Shown here: positions 36,001 through 49,600 of the stretch, in pieces
Layout: each line of letters opens with the position of its first letter
How positions within the stretch are numbered: the stretch's first letter is position 1
NCBI GenBank assembly: GCA_963680875.1
Contig: OY804578.1
Span: 5,332,001-5,396,000 of the forward strand
Source: Bathymodiolus brooksi
Lineage: Eukaryota; Mollusca; Bivalvia; Mytilida; Modiolidae
Direction: 5' to 3'
Length of the DNA: 64,000 bases
The notes under the pieces: generated by a model
Told to the model about the DNA's origin: nothing
The model's input: only the letters and a program-made list of their open reading frames with translations
Databases searched by the model: none
Made by a program: the position numbers and the translations under genes

Positions 36001-36708
36001 TTTCTCCATTATCACCTATGTCTAGTAAACTTTTGTTATACATTGTAATCAGCCACATTTCATAAACCATACTTTCTCCATTATCACCTGTGTCTAGTAA
36101 ACTTTTGTTATACATTGTAACCAGCCACATTTCATAAACCATACTTTCTCCATTATCACCTGTGTTTAGTAAACTTTTGTTATACATTGTAACCAGCCAC
36201 ATTTCATAAACCATACTTTCTCCATTATCACCTGTGTTTAGTAAACTTTTGTTATACACTGTAACCAGCCACATTTCATAAACCATACTTTCTCCATTAT
36301 CACCTGTGTTTAGTAAACTTTTGTTATACATTGTAACCAGCCACATTTCATAAGCCATACTTTCTCCATTATCACCTGTGTTTAGTAAACTTTTGTTATA
36401 CATTGTAACCAGCCACATTTCATAAGCCATACTTTCTCCATTATCACCTGTGTTTAGTAAACTTTTGTTATACATTGTAACCAGCCACATTTCATAAGCC
36501 ATACTTTCTCCATTATCACCTGTGTCTAGTAAACTTTTGTTATACATTGTAACCAGCCACATTTCATAAGCCATACTTTCTCCATTATCACCTGTGTCTA
36601 GTAAACTTTTGTTATACATTGTAACCAGCCACATTTCATAAGCCATACTTTCTCCATTATCACCTGTGTTTAGTAAACTTTTGTTATACATTGTAACCAG
36701 CCACATTT
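30035..36708. repeat. 46-monomer (3312-bp) HOR duplication in satellite C
   Basis: Four markers recur with an offset of exactly 3312 bp (46 x 72): TTATAACCTG (31045 and 34357), CATACCTTCTCC (32401 and 35713), the nonsense variant ACATTTAATAAG (33397 and 36709), and the GTCTATTAAAC variant (in the 32.0-kb and 35.3-kb regions). Reading leftwards from each nonsense marker, about 33 monomers agree in the order of all amino-acid-changing variants, and the copies then diverge (left of about 31020 and 34332). The left limit of the first block is set by the 17-bp deletion at about 30028. Confidence 0.88.
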
Positions 36709-39700
36709 AATAAGCCATACTTTCTCCATTATCACCTGTGTTTAGTAAACTTTTGTTATACATTGTAACCAGCCACATTTCATAAGCCATACTTTCTCCA
36801 TTATCACCTGTGTTTAGTAAACTTTTGTTATACATTGTAACCAGCCACATTTCATAAGCCATACTTTCTCCATTATCACCTGTGTTTAGTAAACTTTTGT
36901 TATACATTGTAACCAGCCACATTTCATAAGCCATACTTTCTCCATTATCACCTGTGTTTAGTAAACTTTTGTTATACATTGTAACCAGCCACATTTCATA
37001 AGCCATACTTTCTCCATTATCACCTGTGTTTAGTAAACTTTTGTTATACATTGTAACCAGCCACATTTCATAAGCCATACTTTCTCCATTATCACCTGTG
37101 TTTAGTAAACTTTTGTTGTACATTGTAACCAGCCACATTTCATAAGCCATACTTTCTCCATTATCACCTGTGTTTAGTAAACGTTTGTTATACATTGTAA
37201 CCAGCCACATTTCATAAACCATACTTTCTCCATTATCACCTGTGTTTAGTAAACTTTTGTTATACATTGTAACCAGCCACATTTCATAAGCCATACTTTC
37301 TGCATTAACACCTGTGTTTAGTAAACGTTTGTTATACATTGTAACCAGCCACATTTCATAAACCATACTTTCTCCATTATCACCTGTGTTTAGTAAACTT
37401 TTGTTATACATTGTAACCAGCCACATTTCATAAGCCATACTTTCTCCATTATCACCTGTGTTTAGTAAACTTTTGTTATACATTGTAACCAGCCACATTT
37501 CATAAGCCATACTTTCTCCATTATCACCTGTGTCTAGTAAACTTTTGTTATACATTGTAACCAGCCACATTTCATAAGCCATACTTTCTCCATTATCACC
37601 TATGTCTAGTAAACTTTTGTTATACATTGTAACCAGCCACATTTCATAAACCATACTTTCTCCATTATCACCTGTGTCTAGTAAACTTTTGTTATACATT
37701 GTAACCAGCCACATTTCATAAACCATACTTTCTCCATTATCACCTATGTTTAGTAAACTTTTGTTATACAGTGTAACCAGCCACATTTCATAAGCCATAC
37801 TTTCTCCATTATCACCTATGTCTAGTAAACTTTTGTTATACATTGTAATCAGCCACATTTCATAAACCATACTTTCTCCATTATCACCTGTGTCTAGTAA
37901 ACTTTTGTTATACATTGTAACCAGCCACATTTCATAAACCATACTTTCTCCATTATCACCTGTGTTTAGTAAACTTTTGTTATACATTGTAACCAGCCAC
38001 ATTTCATAAACCATACTTTCTCCATTATGACCTATGTTTAGTAAACTTTTGTTGTACATTGTAACCAGCCACATTTCATAAACCATACTTTCTCCATTAT
38101 TACCTGTGTTTAGTAAACTTTTGTTATACATTGTAACCAGCCACATTTCATAAGCCATACTTTCTCCATTATCACCTGTGTTTAGTAAACTTTTGTTATA
38201 CATTGTAACCAGCCACATTTCATAAGCCATACTTTCTCCATTATCACCTATGTTTAGTAAACTTTTGTTATACATTGTAACCAGCCACATTTCATAAGCC
38301 ATACTTTCTCCATTATCACCTGTGTTTTGTAAACTTTTGTTATACATTGTAACCAGCCACATTTCATAAACCATACTTTCTCCATTATCACCTGTGTTTA
38401 GTAAACTTTTGTTATACATTGTAACCAGCCACATTTCATAAGCCATACTTTCTCCATTATCACCTGTGTTTAGTAAACGTTTGTTATACATTGTAACCAG
38501 CCACATTTCATAAACCATACTTTCTCCATTATCACCTGTGTTTAGTAAACTTTTGTTATACATTGTAACCAGCCACATTTCATAAACCATACTTTCTCCA
38601 TTATCACCTGTGTTTAGTAAACTTTTGTTATACATTGTAACCAGCCACATTTCATAAGCCATACTTTCTCCATTATCACCTGTGTCTAGTAAACTTTTGT
38701 TATACATTGTAACCAGCCACATTTCATAAGCCATACTTTCTCCATTATCACCTGTGTCTAGTAAACTTTTGTTATACATTGTAACCAGCCACATTTCATA
38801 AACCATACTTTCTCCATTATCACCTGTGTCTAGTAAACTTTTGTTATACATTGTAACCAGCCACATTTCATAAACCATACTTTCTCCATTATCACCTATG
38901 TTTAGTAAACTTTGTTATACATTGTAACCAGCCACATTTCATAAGCCATACTTTCTCCATTATCACCTATGTCTAGTAAACTTTTGTTATACATTGTAAT
39001 CAGCCACATTTCATAAACCATACTTTCTCCATTATCACCTGTGTCTAGTAAACTTTTGCTATACATTGTAACCAGCCACATTTCATAAACCATACTTTCT
39101 CCATTATCACCTGTGTTTAGTAAACTTTTGTTATACATTGTAACCAGCCACATTTCATAAACCATACTTTCTCCATTATCACCTGTGTTTAGTAAACCTT
39201 TGTTATACATTGTAACCAGCCACATTTCATAAGCCATACTTTCTCCATTATCACCTGTGTTTAGTAAACTTTTGTTATACATTGTAACCAGCCACATTTC
39301 ATAAGCCATACTTTCTCCATTATCACCTGTGTTTAGTAAACTTTTGTTATACATTGTAACCAGCCACATTTCATAAGCCATACTTTCTCCATTATCACCT
39401 GTGTTTAGTAAACTTTTGTTATACATTGTAACCAGCCACATTTCATAAACCATACTTTCTCCATTATCACCTGTGTTTAGTAAACTTTTGTTATACATTG
39501 TAACCAGCCACATTTCATAAACCATACTTTCTCCATTATCACCTGTGTTTAGTAAACTTTTGTTATACACTGTAACCAGCCACATTTCATAAACCATACT
39601 TTCTCCATTATCACCTGTGTTTAGTAAACTTTTGTTATACATTGTAACCAGCCACATTTCATAAGCCATACTTTCTCCATTATCACCTGTGTTTAGTAAA

Positions 39701-42700
39701 CTTTTGTTATACATTGTAACCAGCCACATTTCATAAGCCATACTTTCTCCATTATCACCTGTGTTTAGTAAACTTTTGTTATACATTGTAACCAGCCACA
39801 TTTCATAAGCCATACTTTCTCCATTATCACCTGTGTCTAGTAAACTTTTGTTATACATTGTAACCAGCCACATTTCATAAGCCATACTTTCTCCATTATC
39901 ACCTATGTCTAGTAAACTTTTGTTATACATTGTAACCAGCCACATTTCATAAGCCATACTTTCTCCATTATCACCTGTGTTTAGTAAACTTTTGTTATAC
40001 ATTGTAACCAGCCACATTTAATAAGCCATACTTTCTCCATTATCACCTGTGTTTAGTAAACTTTTGTTATACATTGTAACCAGCCACATTTCATAAGCCA
40101 TACTTTCTCCATTATCACCTGTGTTTAGTAAACTTTTGTTATACATTGTAACCAGCCACATTTCATAAGCCATACTTTCTCCATTATCACCTGTGTTTAG
40201 TAAACTTTTGTTATACATTGTAACCAGCCACATTTCATAAGCCATACTTTCTCCATTATCACCTGTGTTTAGTAAACTTTTGTTGTACATTGTAACCAGC
40301 CACATTTCATCAACCATACTTTCTCCATTATCACCTGTGTTTAGTAAACTTTTGTTATACATTGTAACCAGCCACATTTCATAAGCCATACTTTCTCCAT
40401 TATCACCTGTGTTTAGTAAACGTTTGTTATACATTGTAACCAGCCACATTTCATAAACCATACTTTCTCCATTATCGCCTGTGTTTAGTAAACTTTTGTT
40501 ATACATTGTAACCAGCCACATTTCATAAACCATACTTTCTCCATTATCACCTGTGTTTAGTAAACTTTTGTTATACATTGTAACCAGCCACATTTCATAA
40601 GCCATACTTTCTCCATTATCACCTGTGTCTAGTAAACTTTTGTTATACATTGTAACCAGCCACATTTCATAAGCCATACTTTCTCCATTATCACCTATGT
40701 CTAGTAAACTTTTGTTATACATTGTAACCAGCCACATTTCATAAACCATACTTTCTCCATTATCACCTGTGTCTAGTAAACTTTTGTTATACATTGTAAC
40801 CAGCCACATTTCATAAACCATACTTTCTCCATTATCACCTATGTTTAGTAAACTTTTGTTATACATTGTAACCAGCCACATTTCATAAGCCATACTTTCT
40901 CCATTATCACCTATGTCTAGTAAACTTTTGTTATACATTGTAATCAGCCACATTTCATAAACCATACTTTCTCCATTATCACCTGTGTCTAGTAAACTTT
41001 TGTTATACATTGTAACCAGCCACATTTCATAAACCATACTTTCTCCATTATCACCTGTGTTTAGTAAACTTTTGTTATATATTGTAACCAGCCACATTTC
41101 ATAAACCATACTTTCTCCATTATGACCTATGTTTAGTAAACTTTTGTTGTACATTGTAACCAGCCACATTTCATAAACCATACTTTCTCCATTATCACCT
41201 GTGTTTAGTAAACTTTTGTTATACATTGTAACCAGCCACATTTCATAAACCATACTTTCTCCATTATCACCTGTGTTTAGTAAACTTTTGTTATACATTG
41301 TAACCAGCCACATTTCATAAGCCATACTTTCTCCATTATCACCTGTGTTTAGTAAACTTTTGTTATACATTGTAACCAGCCACATTTCATAAACCATACT
41401 TTCTCCATTATCACCTGTGTTTAGTAAACTTTTGTTATACATTGTAACCAGCCACATTTCATAAGCCATACTTTCTCCATTATCACCTGTGTTTAGTAAA
41501 CGTTTGTTATACATTGTAACCAGCCACATTTCATAAACCATACTTTCTCCATTATCACCTGTGTTTAGTAAACTTTTGTTATACATTGTAACCAGCCACA
41601 TTTCATAAACCATACTTTCTCCATTATCACCTGTGTTTAGTAAACTTTTGTTATACATTGTAACCAGCCACATTTCATAAGCCATACTTTCTCCATTATC
41701 ACCTGTGTCTAGTAAACTTTTGTTATACATTGTAACCAGCCACATTTCATAAACCATACTTTCTCCATTATCACCTGTGTCTAGTAAACTTTTGTTATAC
41801 ATTGTAACCAGCCACATTTCATAAACCATACTTTCTCCATTATCACCTATGTTTAGTAAACTTTTGTTATACATTGTAACCAGCCACATTTCATAAACCA
41901 TACTTTCTCCATTATCACCTGTGTCTAGTAAACTTTTGTTATACATTGTAACCAGCCACATTTCATAAACCATACTTTCTCCATTATCACCTATGTTTAG
42001 TAAACTTTTGTTATACATTGTAACCAGCCACATTTCATAAACCATACTTTCTCCATTATCACCTGTGTCTAGTAAACTTTTGTTATACATTGTAACCAGC
42101 CACATTTCATAAACCATACTTTCTCCATTATCACCTATGTTTAGTAAACTTTTGTTATACATTGTAATCAGCCACATTTCATAAGCCATACTTTCTCCAT
42201 TATCACCTATGTCTAGTAAACTTTTGTTATACATTGTAATCAGCCACATTTCATAAACCATACTTTCTCCATTATCACCTGTGTCTATTAAACTTTTGTT
42301 ATACATTGTAACCAGCCACATTTCATAAACCATACTTTCTCCATTATCACCTGTGTTTAGTAAACTTTTGTTATACATTGTAACCAGCCACATTTCATAA
42401 GCCATACTTTCTCCATTATCACCTGTGTCTAGTAAACTTTTGTTATACATTGTAACCAGCCACATTTCATAAGCCATACTTTCTCCATTATCACCTGTGT
42501 CTGGTAAACTTTTGTTATACATTGTAACCAGCCACATTTCATAAACCATACTTTCTCCATTATCACCTATGTTTAGTAAACTTTTGTTATACATTGTAAC
42601 CAGCCACATTTCATAAACCATACTTTCTCCATTATCACCTGTGTCTAGTAAACTTTTGTTATACATTGTAACCAGCCACATTTCATAAACCATACTTTCT

Positions 42701-43618
42701 CCATTATCACCTGTGTTTAGTAAACTTTTGTTATACATTGTAACCAGCCACATTTCATAAACCATACTTTCTCCATTATCACCTGTGTCTAGTAAACTTT
42801 TGTTATACATTGTAACCAGCCACATTTCATAAACCATACTTTCTCCATTATCACCTATGTTTAGTAAACTTTTGTTATACATTGTAACCAGCCACATTTC
42901 ATAAGCCATACTTTCTCCATTATCACCTATGTCTAGTAAACTTTTGTTATACATTGTAATCAGCCACATTTCATAAACCATACTTTCTCCATTATCACCT
43001 GTGTCTAGTAAACTTTTGTTATACATTGTAACCAGCCACATTTCATAAACCATACTTTCTCCATTATCACCTGTGTTTAGTAAACTTTTGTTATACATTG
43101 TAACCAGCCACATTTCATAAGCCATACTTTCTCCATTATCACCTGTGTTTAGTAAACTTTTGTTATACACTGTAACCAGCCACATTTCATAAACCATACT
43201 TTCTCCATTATCACCTGTGTTTAGTAAACTTTTGTTATACATTGTAACCAGCCACATTTCATAAGCCATACTTTCTCCATTATCACCTGTGTTTAGTAAA
43301 CTTTTGTTATACATTGTAACCAGCCACATTTCATAAGCCATACTTTCTCCATTATCACCTGTGTTTAGTAAACTTTTGTTATACATTGTAACCAGCCACA
43401 TTTCATAAGCCATACTTTCTCCATTATCACCTGTGTCTAGTAAACTTTTGTTATACATTGTAACCAGCCACATTTCATAAGCCATACTTTCTCCATTATC
43501 ACCTGTGTCTAGTAAATTTTGTTATACATTGTAACCAGCCACATTTCATAAGCCATACTTTCTCCATTATCACCTGTGTTTAGTAAACTTTTGTTATACA
43601 TTGTAACCAGCCACATTT
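36709..43618. repeat. Satellite C HOR blocks III and IV (3311 and 3599 bp)
   Basis: The nonsense marker ACATTTAATAAG at 36709, 40020 and 43619 divides this region into blocks of 46 and 50 monomers, each one base short because of a single-base deletion (AAACTTTGTT near 38910; GTAAATTTTG near 43516). The second block relates to the first block of the array: the private variant TTATATATTG at 30857 recurs at 41080, 10223 bp later, which is 142 monomers minus the one lost base. Blocks are therefore copied over distances of more than one neighbour. Confidence 0.8.
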
Positions 43619-46600
43619 AATAAGCCATACTTTCTCCATTATCACCTGTGTTTAGTAAACTTTTGTTATACATTGTAACCAGCCACATTTCATAAGCCAT
43701 ACTTTCTCCATTATCACCTGTGTTTAGTAAACTTTTGTTATACATTGTAACCAGCCACATTTCATAAGCCATACTTTCTCCATTATCACCTGTGTTTAGT
43801 AAACTTTTGTTATACATTGTAACCAGCCACATTTCATAAGCCATACTTTCTCCATTATCACCTGTGTTTAGTAAACTTTTGTTATACATTGTAACCAGCC
43901 ACATTTCATAAGCCATACTTTCTCCATTATCACCTGTGTTTAGTAAACTTTTGTTATACATTGTAACCAGCCACATTTCATAAGCCATACTTTCTCCATT
44001 ATCACCTATGTTTAGTAAACTTTTGTTATACATTGTAACCAGCCACATTTCATAAGCCATACTTTCTCCATTATCACCTGTGTTTAGTAAACTTTTGTTG
44101 TACATTGTAACCAGCCACATTTCATCAACCATACTTTCTCCATTATCACCTGTGTTTAGTAAACTTTTGTTATACATTGCAACCAGCCACATTTCATAAG
44201 CCATACTTTCTCCATTAACACCTGTGTTTAGTAAACGTTTGTTATACATTGTAACCAGCCACATTTCATAAACCATACTTTCTCCATTATCACCTGTGTT
44301 TAGTAAACTTTTGTTATACATTGTAACCAGCCACATTTCATAAGCCATACTTTCTCCATTATCACCTGTGCTTAGTAAACTTTTGTTATACATTGTAACC
44401 AGCCACATTTCATAAGCCATACTTTCTCCATTATCACCTGTGTCTAGTAAACTTTTGTTATACATTGTAACCAGCCACATTTCATAAGCCATACTTTCTC
44501 CATTAACACATGTGTCTAGTAAACTTTTGTTATACATTGTAACCAGCCACATTTCATAAGCCATACTTTCTCCATTATCACCTGTGTCTAGTAAACTTTT
44601 GTTATACATTGTAACCAGCCACATTTCATAAACCATACTTTCTCCATTATCACCTATGTTTAGTAAACTTTTGTTATACATTGTAACCAGCCACATTTCA
44701 TAAGCCATACTTTCTCCATTATCACCTATGTCTAGTAAACTTTTGTTATACATTGTAATCAGCCACATTTCATAAACCATACTTTCTCCATTATCACCTG
44801 TGTCTAGTAAACTTTTGTTATACATTGTAACCAGCCACATTTCATAAACCATACTTTCTCCATTATCACCTGTGTTTAGTAAACTTTTGTTATACATTGT
44901 AACCAGCCACATTTCATAAACCATACTTTCTCCATTATGACCTATGTTTAGTAAACTTTTGTTGTACATTGTAACCAGCCACATTTCATAAACCATACTT
45001 TCTCCATTATCACCTGTGTTTAGTAAACTTTTGTTATACATTGTAACCAGCCACATTTCATAAACCATACTTTCTCCATTATCACCTGTGTTTAGTAAAC
45101 TTTTGTTATACATTGTAACCAGCCACATTTCATAAGCCATACTTTCTCCATTATTACCTGTGTTTAGTAAACTTTTGTTATACATTGTAACCAGCCACAT
45201 TTCATAAGCCATACTTTCTCCATTATCACCTGTGTTTAGTAAACTTTTGTTATACATTGTAACCAGCCACATTTCATAAGCCAAACTTTCTCCATTATCA
45301 CCTATGTTTAGTAAACTTTTGTTATACATTGTAACCAGCCACATTTCATAAGCCATACTTTCTCCATTATCACCTGTGTTTAGTAAACTTTTGTTATACA
45401 TTGTAACCAGCCACATTTCATAAGCCATACTTTCTCCATTATCACCTGTGTTTAGTAAACTTTTGTTATACATTGTAACCAGCCACATTTCATAAACCAT
45501 ACTTTCTCCATTATCACCTGTGTTTAGTAAACTTTTGTTATACATTGTAACCAGCCACATTTCATAAGCCATACTTTCTCCATTATCACCTGTGTTTAGT
45601 AAACGTTTGTTATACATTGTAACCAGCCACATTTCATAAACCATACTTTCTCCATTATCACCTGTGTTTAGTAAACTTTTGTTATACATTGTAACCAGCC
45701 ACATTTCATAAACCATACTTTCTCCATTATCACATGTGTTTAGTAAACTTTTGTTATACATTGTAACCAGCCACATTTCATAAGCCATACTTTCTCCATT
45801 ATCACCTGTGTCTAGTAAACTTTTGTTATACATTGTAACCAGCCACATTTCATAAACCATACTTTCTCCATTATCACCTGTGTCTAGTAAACTTTTGTTA
45901 TACATTGTAACCAGCCACATTTCATAAACCATACTTTCTCCATTATCACCTATGTTTAGTAAACTTTTGTTATACATTGTAACCAGCCACATTTCATAAA
46001 CCATACTTTCTCCATTATCACCTGTGTCTAGTAAACTTTTGTTATACATTGTAACCAGCCACATTTCATAAACCATACTTTCTCCATTATCACCTATGTT
46101 TAGTAAACTTTTGTTATACATTGTAACCAGCCACATTTCATAAACCATACTTTCTCCATTATCACCTGTGTCTAGTAAACTTTTGTTATACATTGTAACC
46201 AGCCACATTTCATAAACCATACTTTCTCCATTATCACCTATGTTTAGTAAACTTTTGTTATACATTGTAACCAGCCACATTTCATAAGCCATACTTTCTC
46301 CATTATCACCTATGTCTAGTAAACTTTTGTTATACATTGTAATCAGCCACATTTCATAAACCATACTTTCTCCATTATCACCTGTGTCTATTAAACTTTT
46401 GTTATACATTGTAACCAGCCACATTTCATAAGCCATACTTTCTCCATTATCACCTGTGTCTAGTAAACTTTTTTTATACATTGTAACCAGCCACATTTCA
46501 TAAGCCATACTTTCTCCATTATCACCTGTGTCTAGTAAACTTTTGTTATACATTGTAACCAGCCACATTTCATAAACCATACTTTCTCCATTATCACCTA

Positions 46601-49600
46601 TGTTTAGTAAACTTTTGTTATACATTGTAACCAGCCACATTTCATAAACCATACTTTCTCCATTATCACCTGTGTCTAGTAAACTTTTGTTATACATTGT
46701 AACCAGCCACATTTCATAAACCATACTTTCTCCATTATCACCTGTGTTTAGTAAACTTTTGTTATACATTGTAACCAGCCACATTTCATAAACCATACTT
46801 TCTCCATTATCACCTGTGTCTAGTAAACTTTTGTTATACATTGTAACCAGCCACATTTCATAAACCATACTTTCTCCATTATCACCTATGTTTAGTAAAC
46901 TTTTGTTATACATTGTAACCAGCCACATTTCATAAGCCATACTTTCTCCATTATCACCTATGTCTAGTAAACTTTTGTTATACATTGTAATCAGCCACAT
47001 TTCATAAACCATACTTTCTCCATTATCACCTGTGTCTAGTAAACTTTTGTTATACATTGTAACCAGCCACATTTCATAAACCATACTTTCTCCATTATCA
47101 CCTGTGTTTAGTAAACTTTTGTTATACATTGTAACCAGCCACATTTCATAAACCGTACTTTCTCCATTATCACCTGTGTTTAGTAAACTTTTGTTATACA
47201 CTGTAACCAGCCACATTTCATAAACCATACTTTCTCCATTATCACCTGTGTTTAGTAAACTTTTGTTATACATTGTAACCAGCCACATTTCATAAGCCAT
47301 ACTTTCTCCATTATCACCTGTGTTTAGTAAACTTTTGTTATACATTGTAACCAGCCACATTTCATAAGCCATACTTTCTCCATTATCACCTGTGTTTAGT
47401 AAACTTTTGTTATACATTGTAACCAGCCACATTTCATAAGCCATACTTTCTCCATTATCACCTGTGTCTAGTAAACTTTTGTTATACATTGTAACCAGCC
47501 ACATTTCATAAGCCATACTTTCTCCATTATCACCTGTGTCTAGTAAACTTTTGTTTTACATTGTAACCAGCCACATTTCATAAGCCATACTTTCTCCATT
47601 ATCACCTGTGTTTAGTAAACTTTTGTTATACATTGTAACCAGCCACATTTCATAAACCATACTTTCTCCATTATCACCTGTGTTTAGTAAACTTTTGTTA
47701 TACATTGTAACCAGCCACATTTCATAAACCATACTTTCTCCATTATGACCTATGTTTAGTAAACTTTTGTTGTACATTGTAACCAGCCACATTTCATAAA
47801 CCATACTTTCTCCATTATCACCTGTGTTTAGTAAACTTTTGTTATACATTGTAACCAGCCACATTTCATAAACCATACTTTCTCCATTATCACCTGTGTT
47901 TAGTAAACTTTTGTTATACATTGTAACCAGCCACATTTCATAAGCCATACTTTCTCCATTATTACCTGTGTTTAGTAAACTTTTGTTATACATTGTAACC
48001 AGCCACATTTCATAAGCCATACTTTCTCCATTATCACCTGTGTTTAGTAAACTTTTGTTATACATTGTAACCAGCCACATTTCATAAGCCAAACTTTCTC
48101 CATTATCACCTATGTTTAGTAAACTTTTGTTATACATTGTAACCAGCCACATTTCATAAGCCATACTTTCTCCATTATCACCTGTGTTTAGTAAACTTTT
48201 GTTATACATTGTAACCAGCCACATTTCATAAGCCATACTTTCTCCATTATCACCTGTGTTTAGTAAACTTTTGTTATACATTGTAACCAGCCACATTTCA
48301 TAAACCATACTTTCTCCATTATCACCTGTGTTTAGTAAACTTTTGTTATACATTGTAACCAGCCACATTTCATAAGCCATACTTTCTCCATTATCACCTG
48401 TGTTTAGTAAACGTTTGTTATACATTGTAACCAGCCACATTTCATAAACCATACTTTCTCCATTATCACCTGTGTTTAGTAAACTTTTGTTATACATTGT
48501 AACCAGCCACATTTCATAAACCATACTTTCTCCATTATCACATGTGTTTAGTAAACTTTTGTTATACATTGTAACCAGCCACATTTCATAAGCCATACTT
48601 TCTCCATTATCACCTGTGTCTAGTAAACTTTTGTTATACATTGTAACCAGCCACATTTCATAAACCATACTTTCTCCATTATCACCTGTGTCTAGTAAAC
48701 TTTTGTTATACATTGTAACCAGCCACATTTCATAAACCATACTTTCTCCATTATCACCTATGTTTAGTAAACTTTTGTTATACATTGTAACCAGCCACAT
48801 TTCATAAACCATACTTTCTCCATTATCACCTGTGTCTAGTAAACTTTTGTTATACATTGTAACCAGCCACATTTCATAAACCATACTTTCTCCATTATCA
48901 CCTATGTTTAGTAAACTTTTGTTATACATTGTAACCAGCCACATTTCATAAACCATACTTTCTCCATTATCACCTGTGTCTAGTAAACTTTTGTTATACA
49001 TTGTAACCAGCCACATTTCATAAACCATACTTTCTCCATTATCACCTATGTTTAGTAAACTTTTGTTATACATTGTAACCAGCCACATTTCATAAGCCAT
49101 ACTTTCTCCATTATCACCTATGTCTAGTAAACTTTTGTTATACATTGTAATCAGCCACATTTCATAAACCATACTTTCTCCATTATCACCTGTGTCTATT
49201 AAACTTTTGTTATACATTGTAACCAGCCACATTTCATAAGCCATACTTTCTCCATTATCACCTGTGTCTAGTAAACTTTTGTTATACATTGTAACCAGCC
49301 ACATTTCATAAGCCATACTTTCTCCATTATCACCTGTGTCTAGTAAACTTTTGTTATACATTGTAACCAGCCACATTTCATAAACCATACTTTCTCCATT
49401 ATCACCTATGTTTAGTAAACTTTTGTTATACATTGTAACCAGCCACATTTCATAAACCATACTTTCTCCATTATCACCTGTGTCTAGTAAACTTTTGTTA
49501 TACATTGTAACCAGCCACATTTCATAAACCATACTTTCCCCATTATCACCTGTGTTTAGTAAACTTTTGTTATACATTGTAACCAGCCACATTTCATAAA

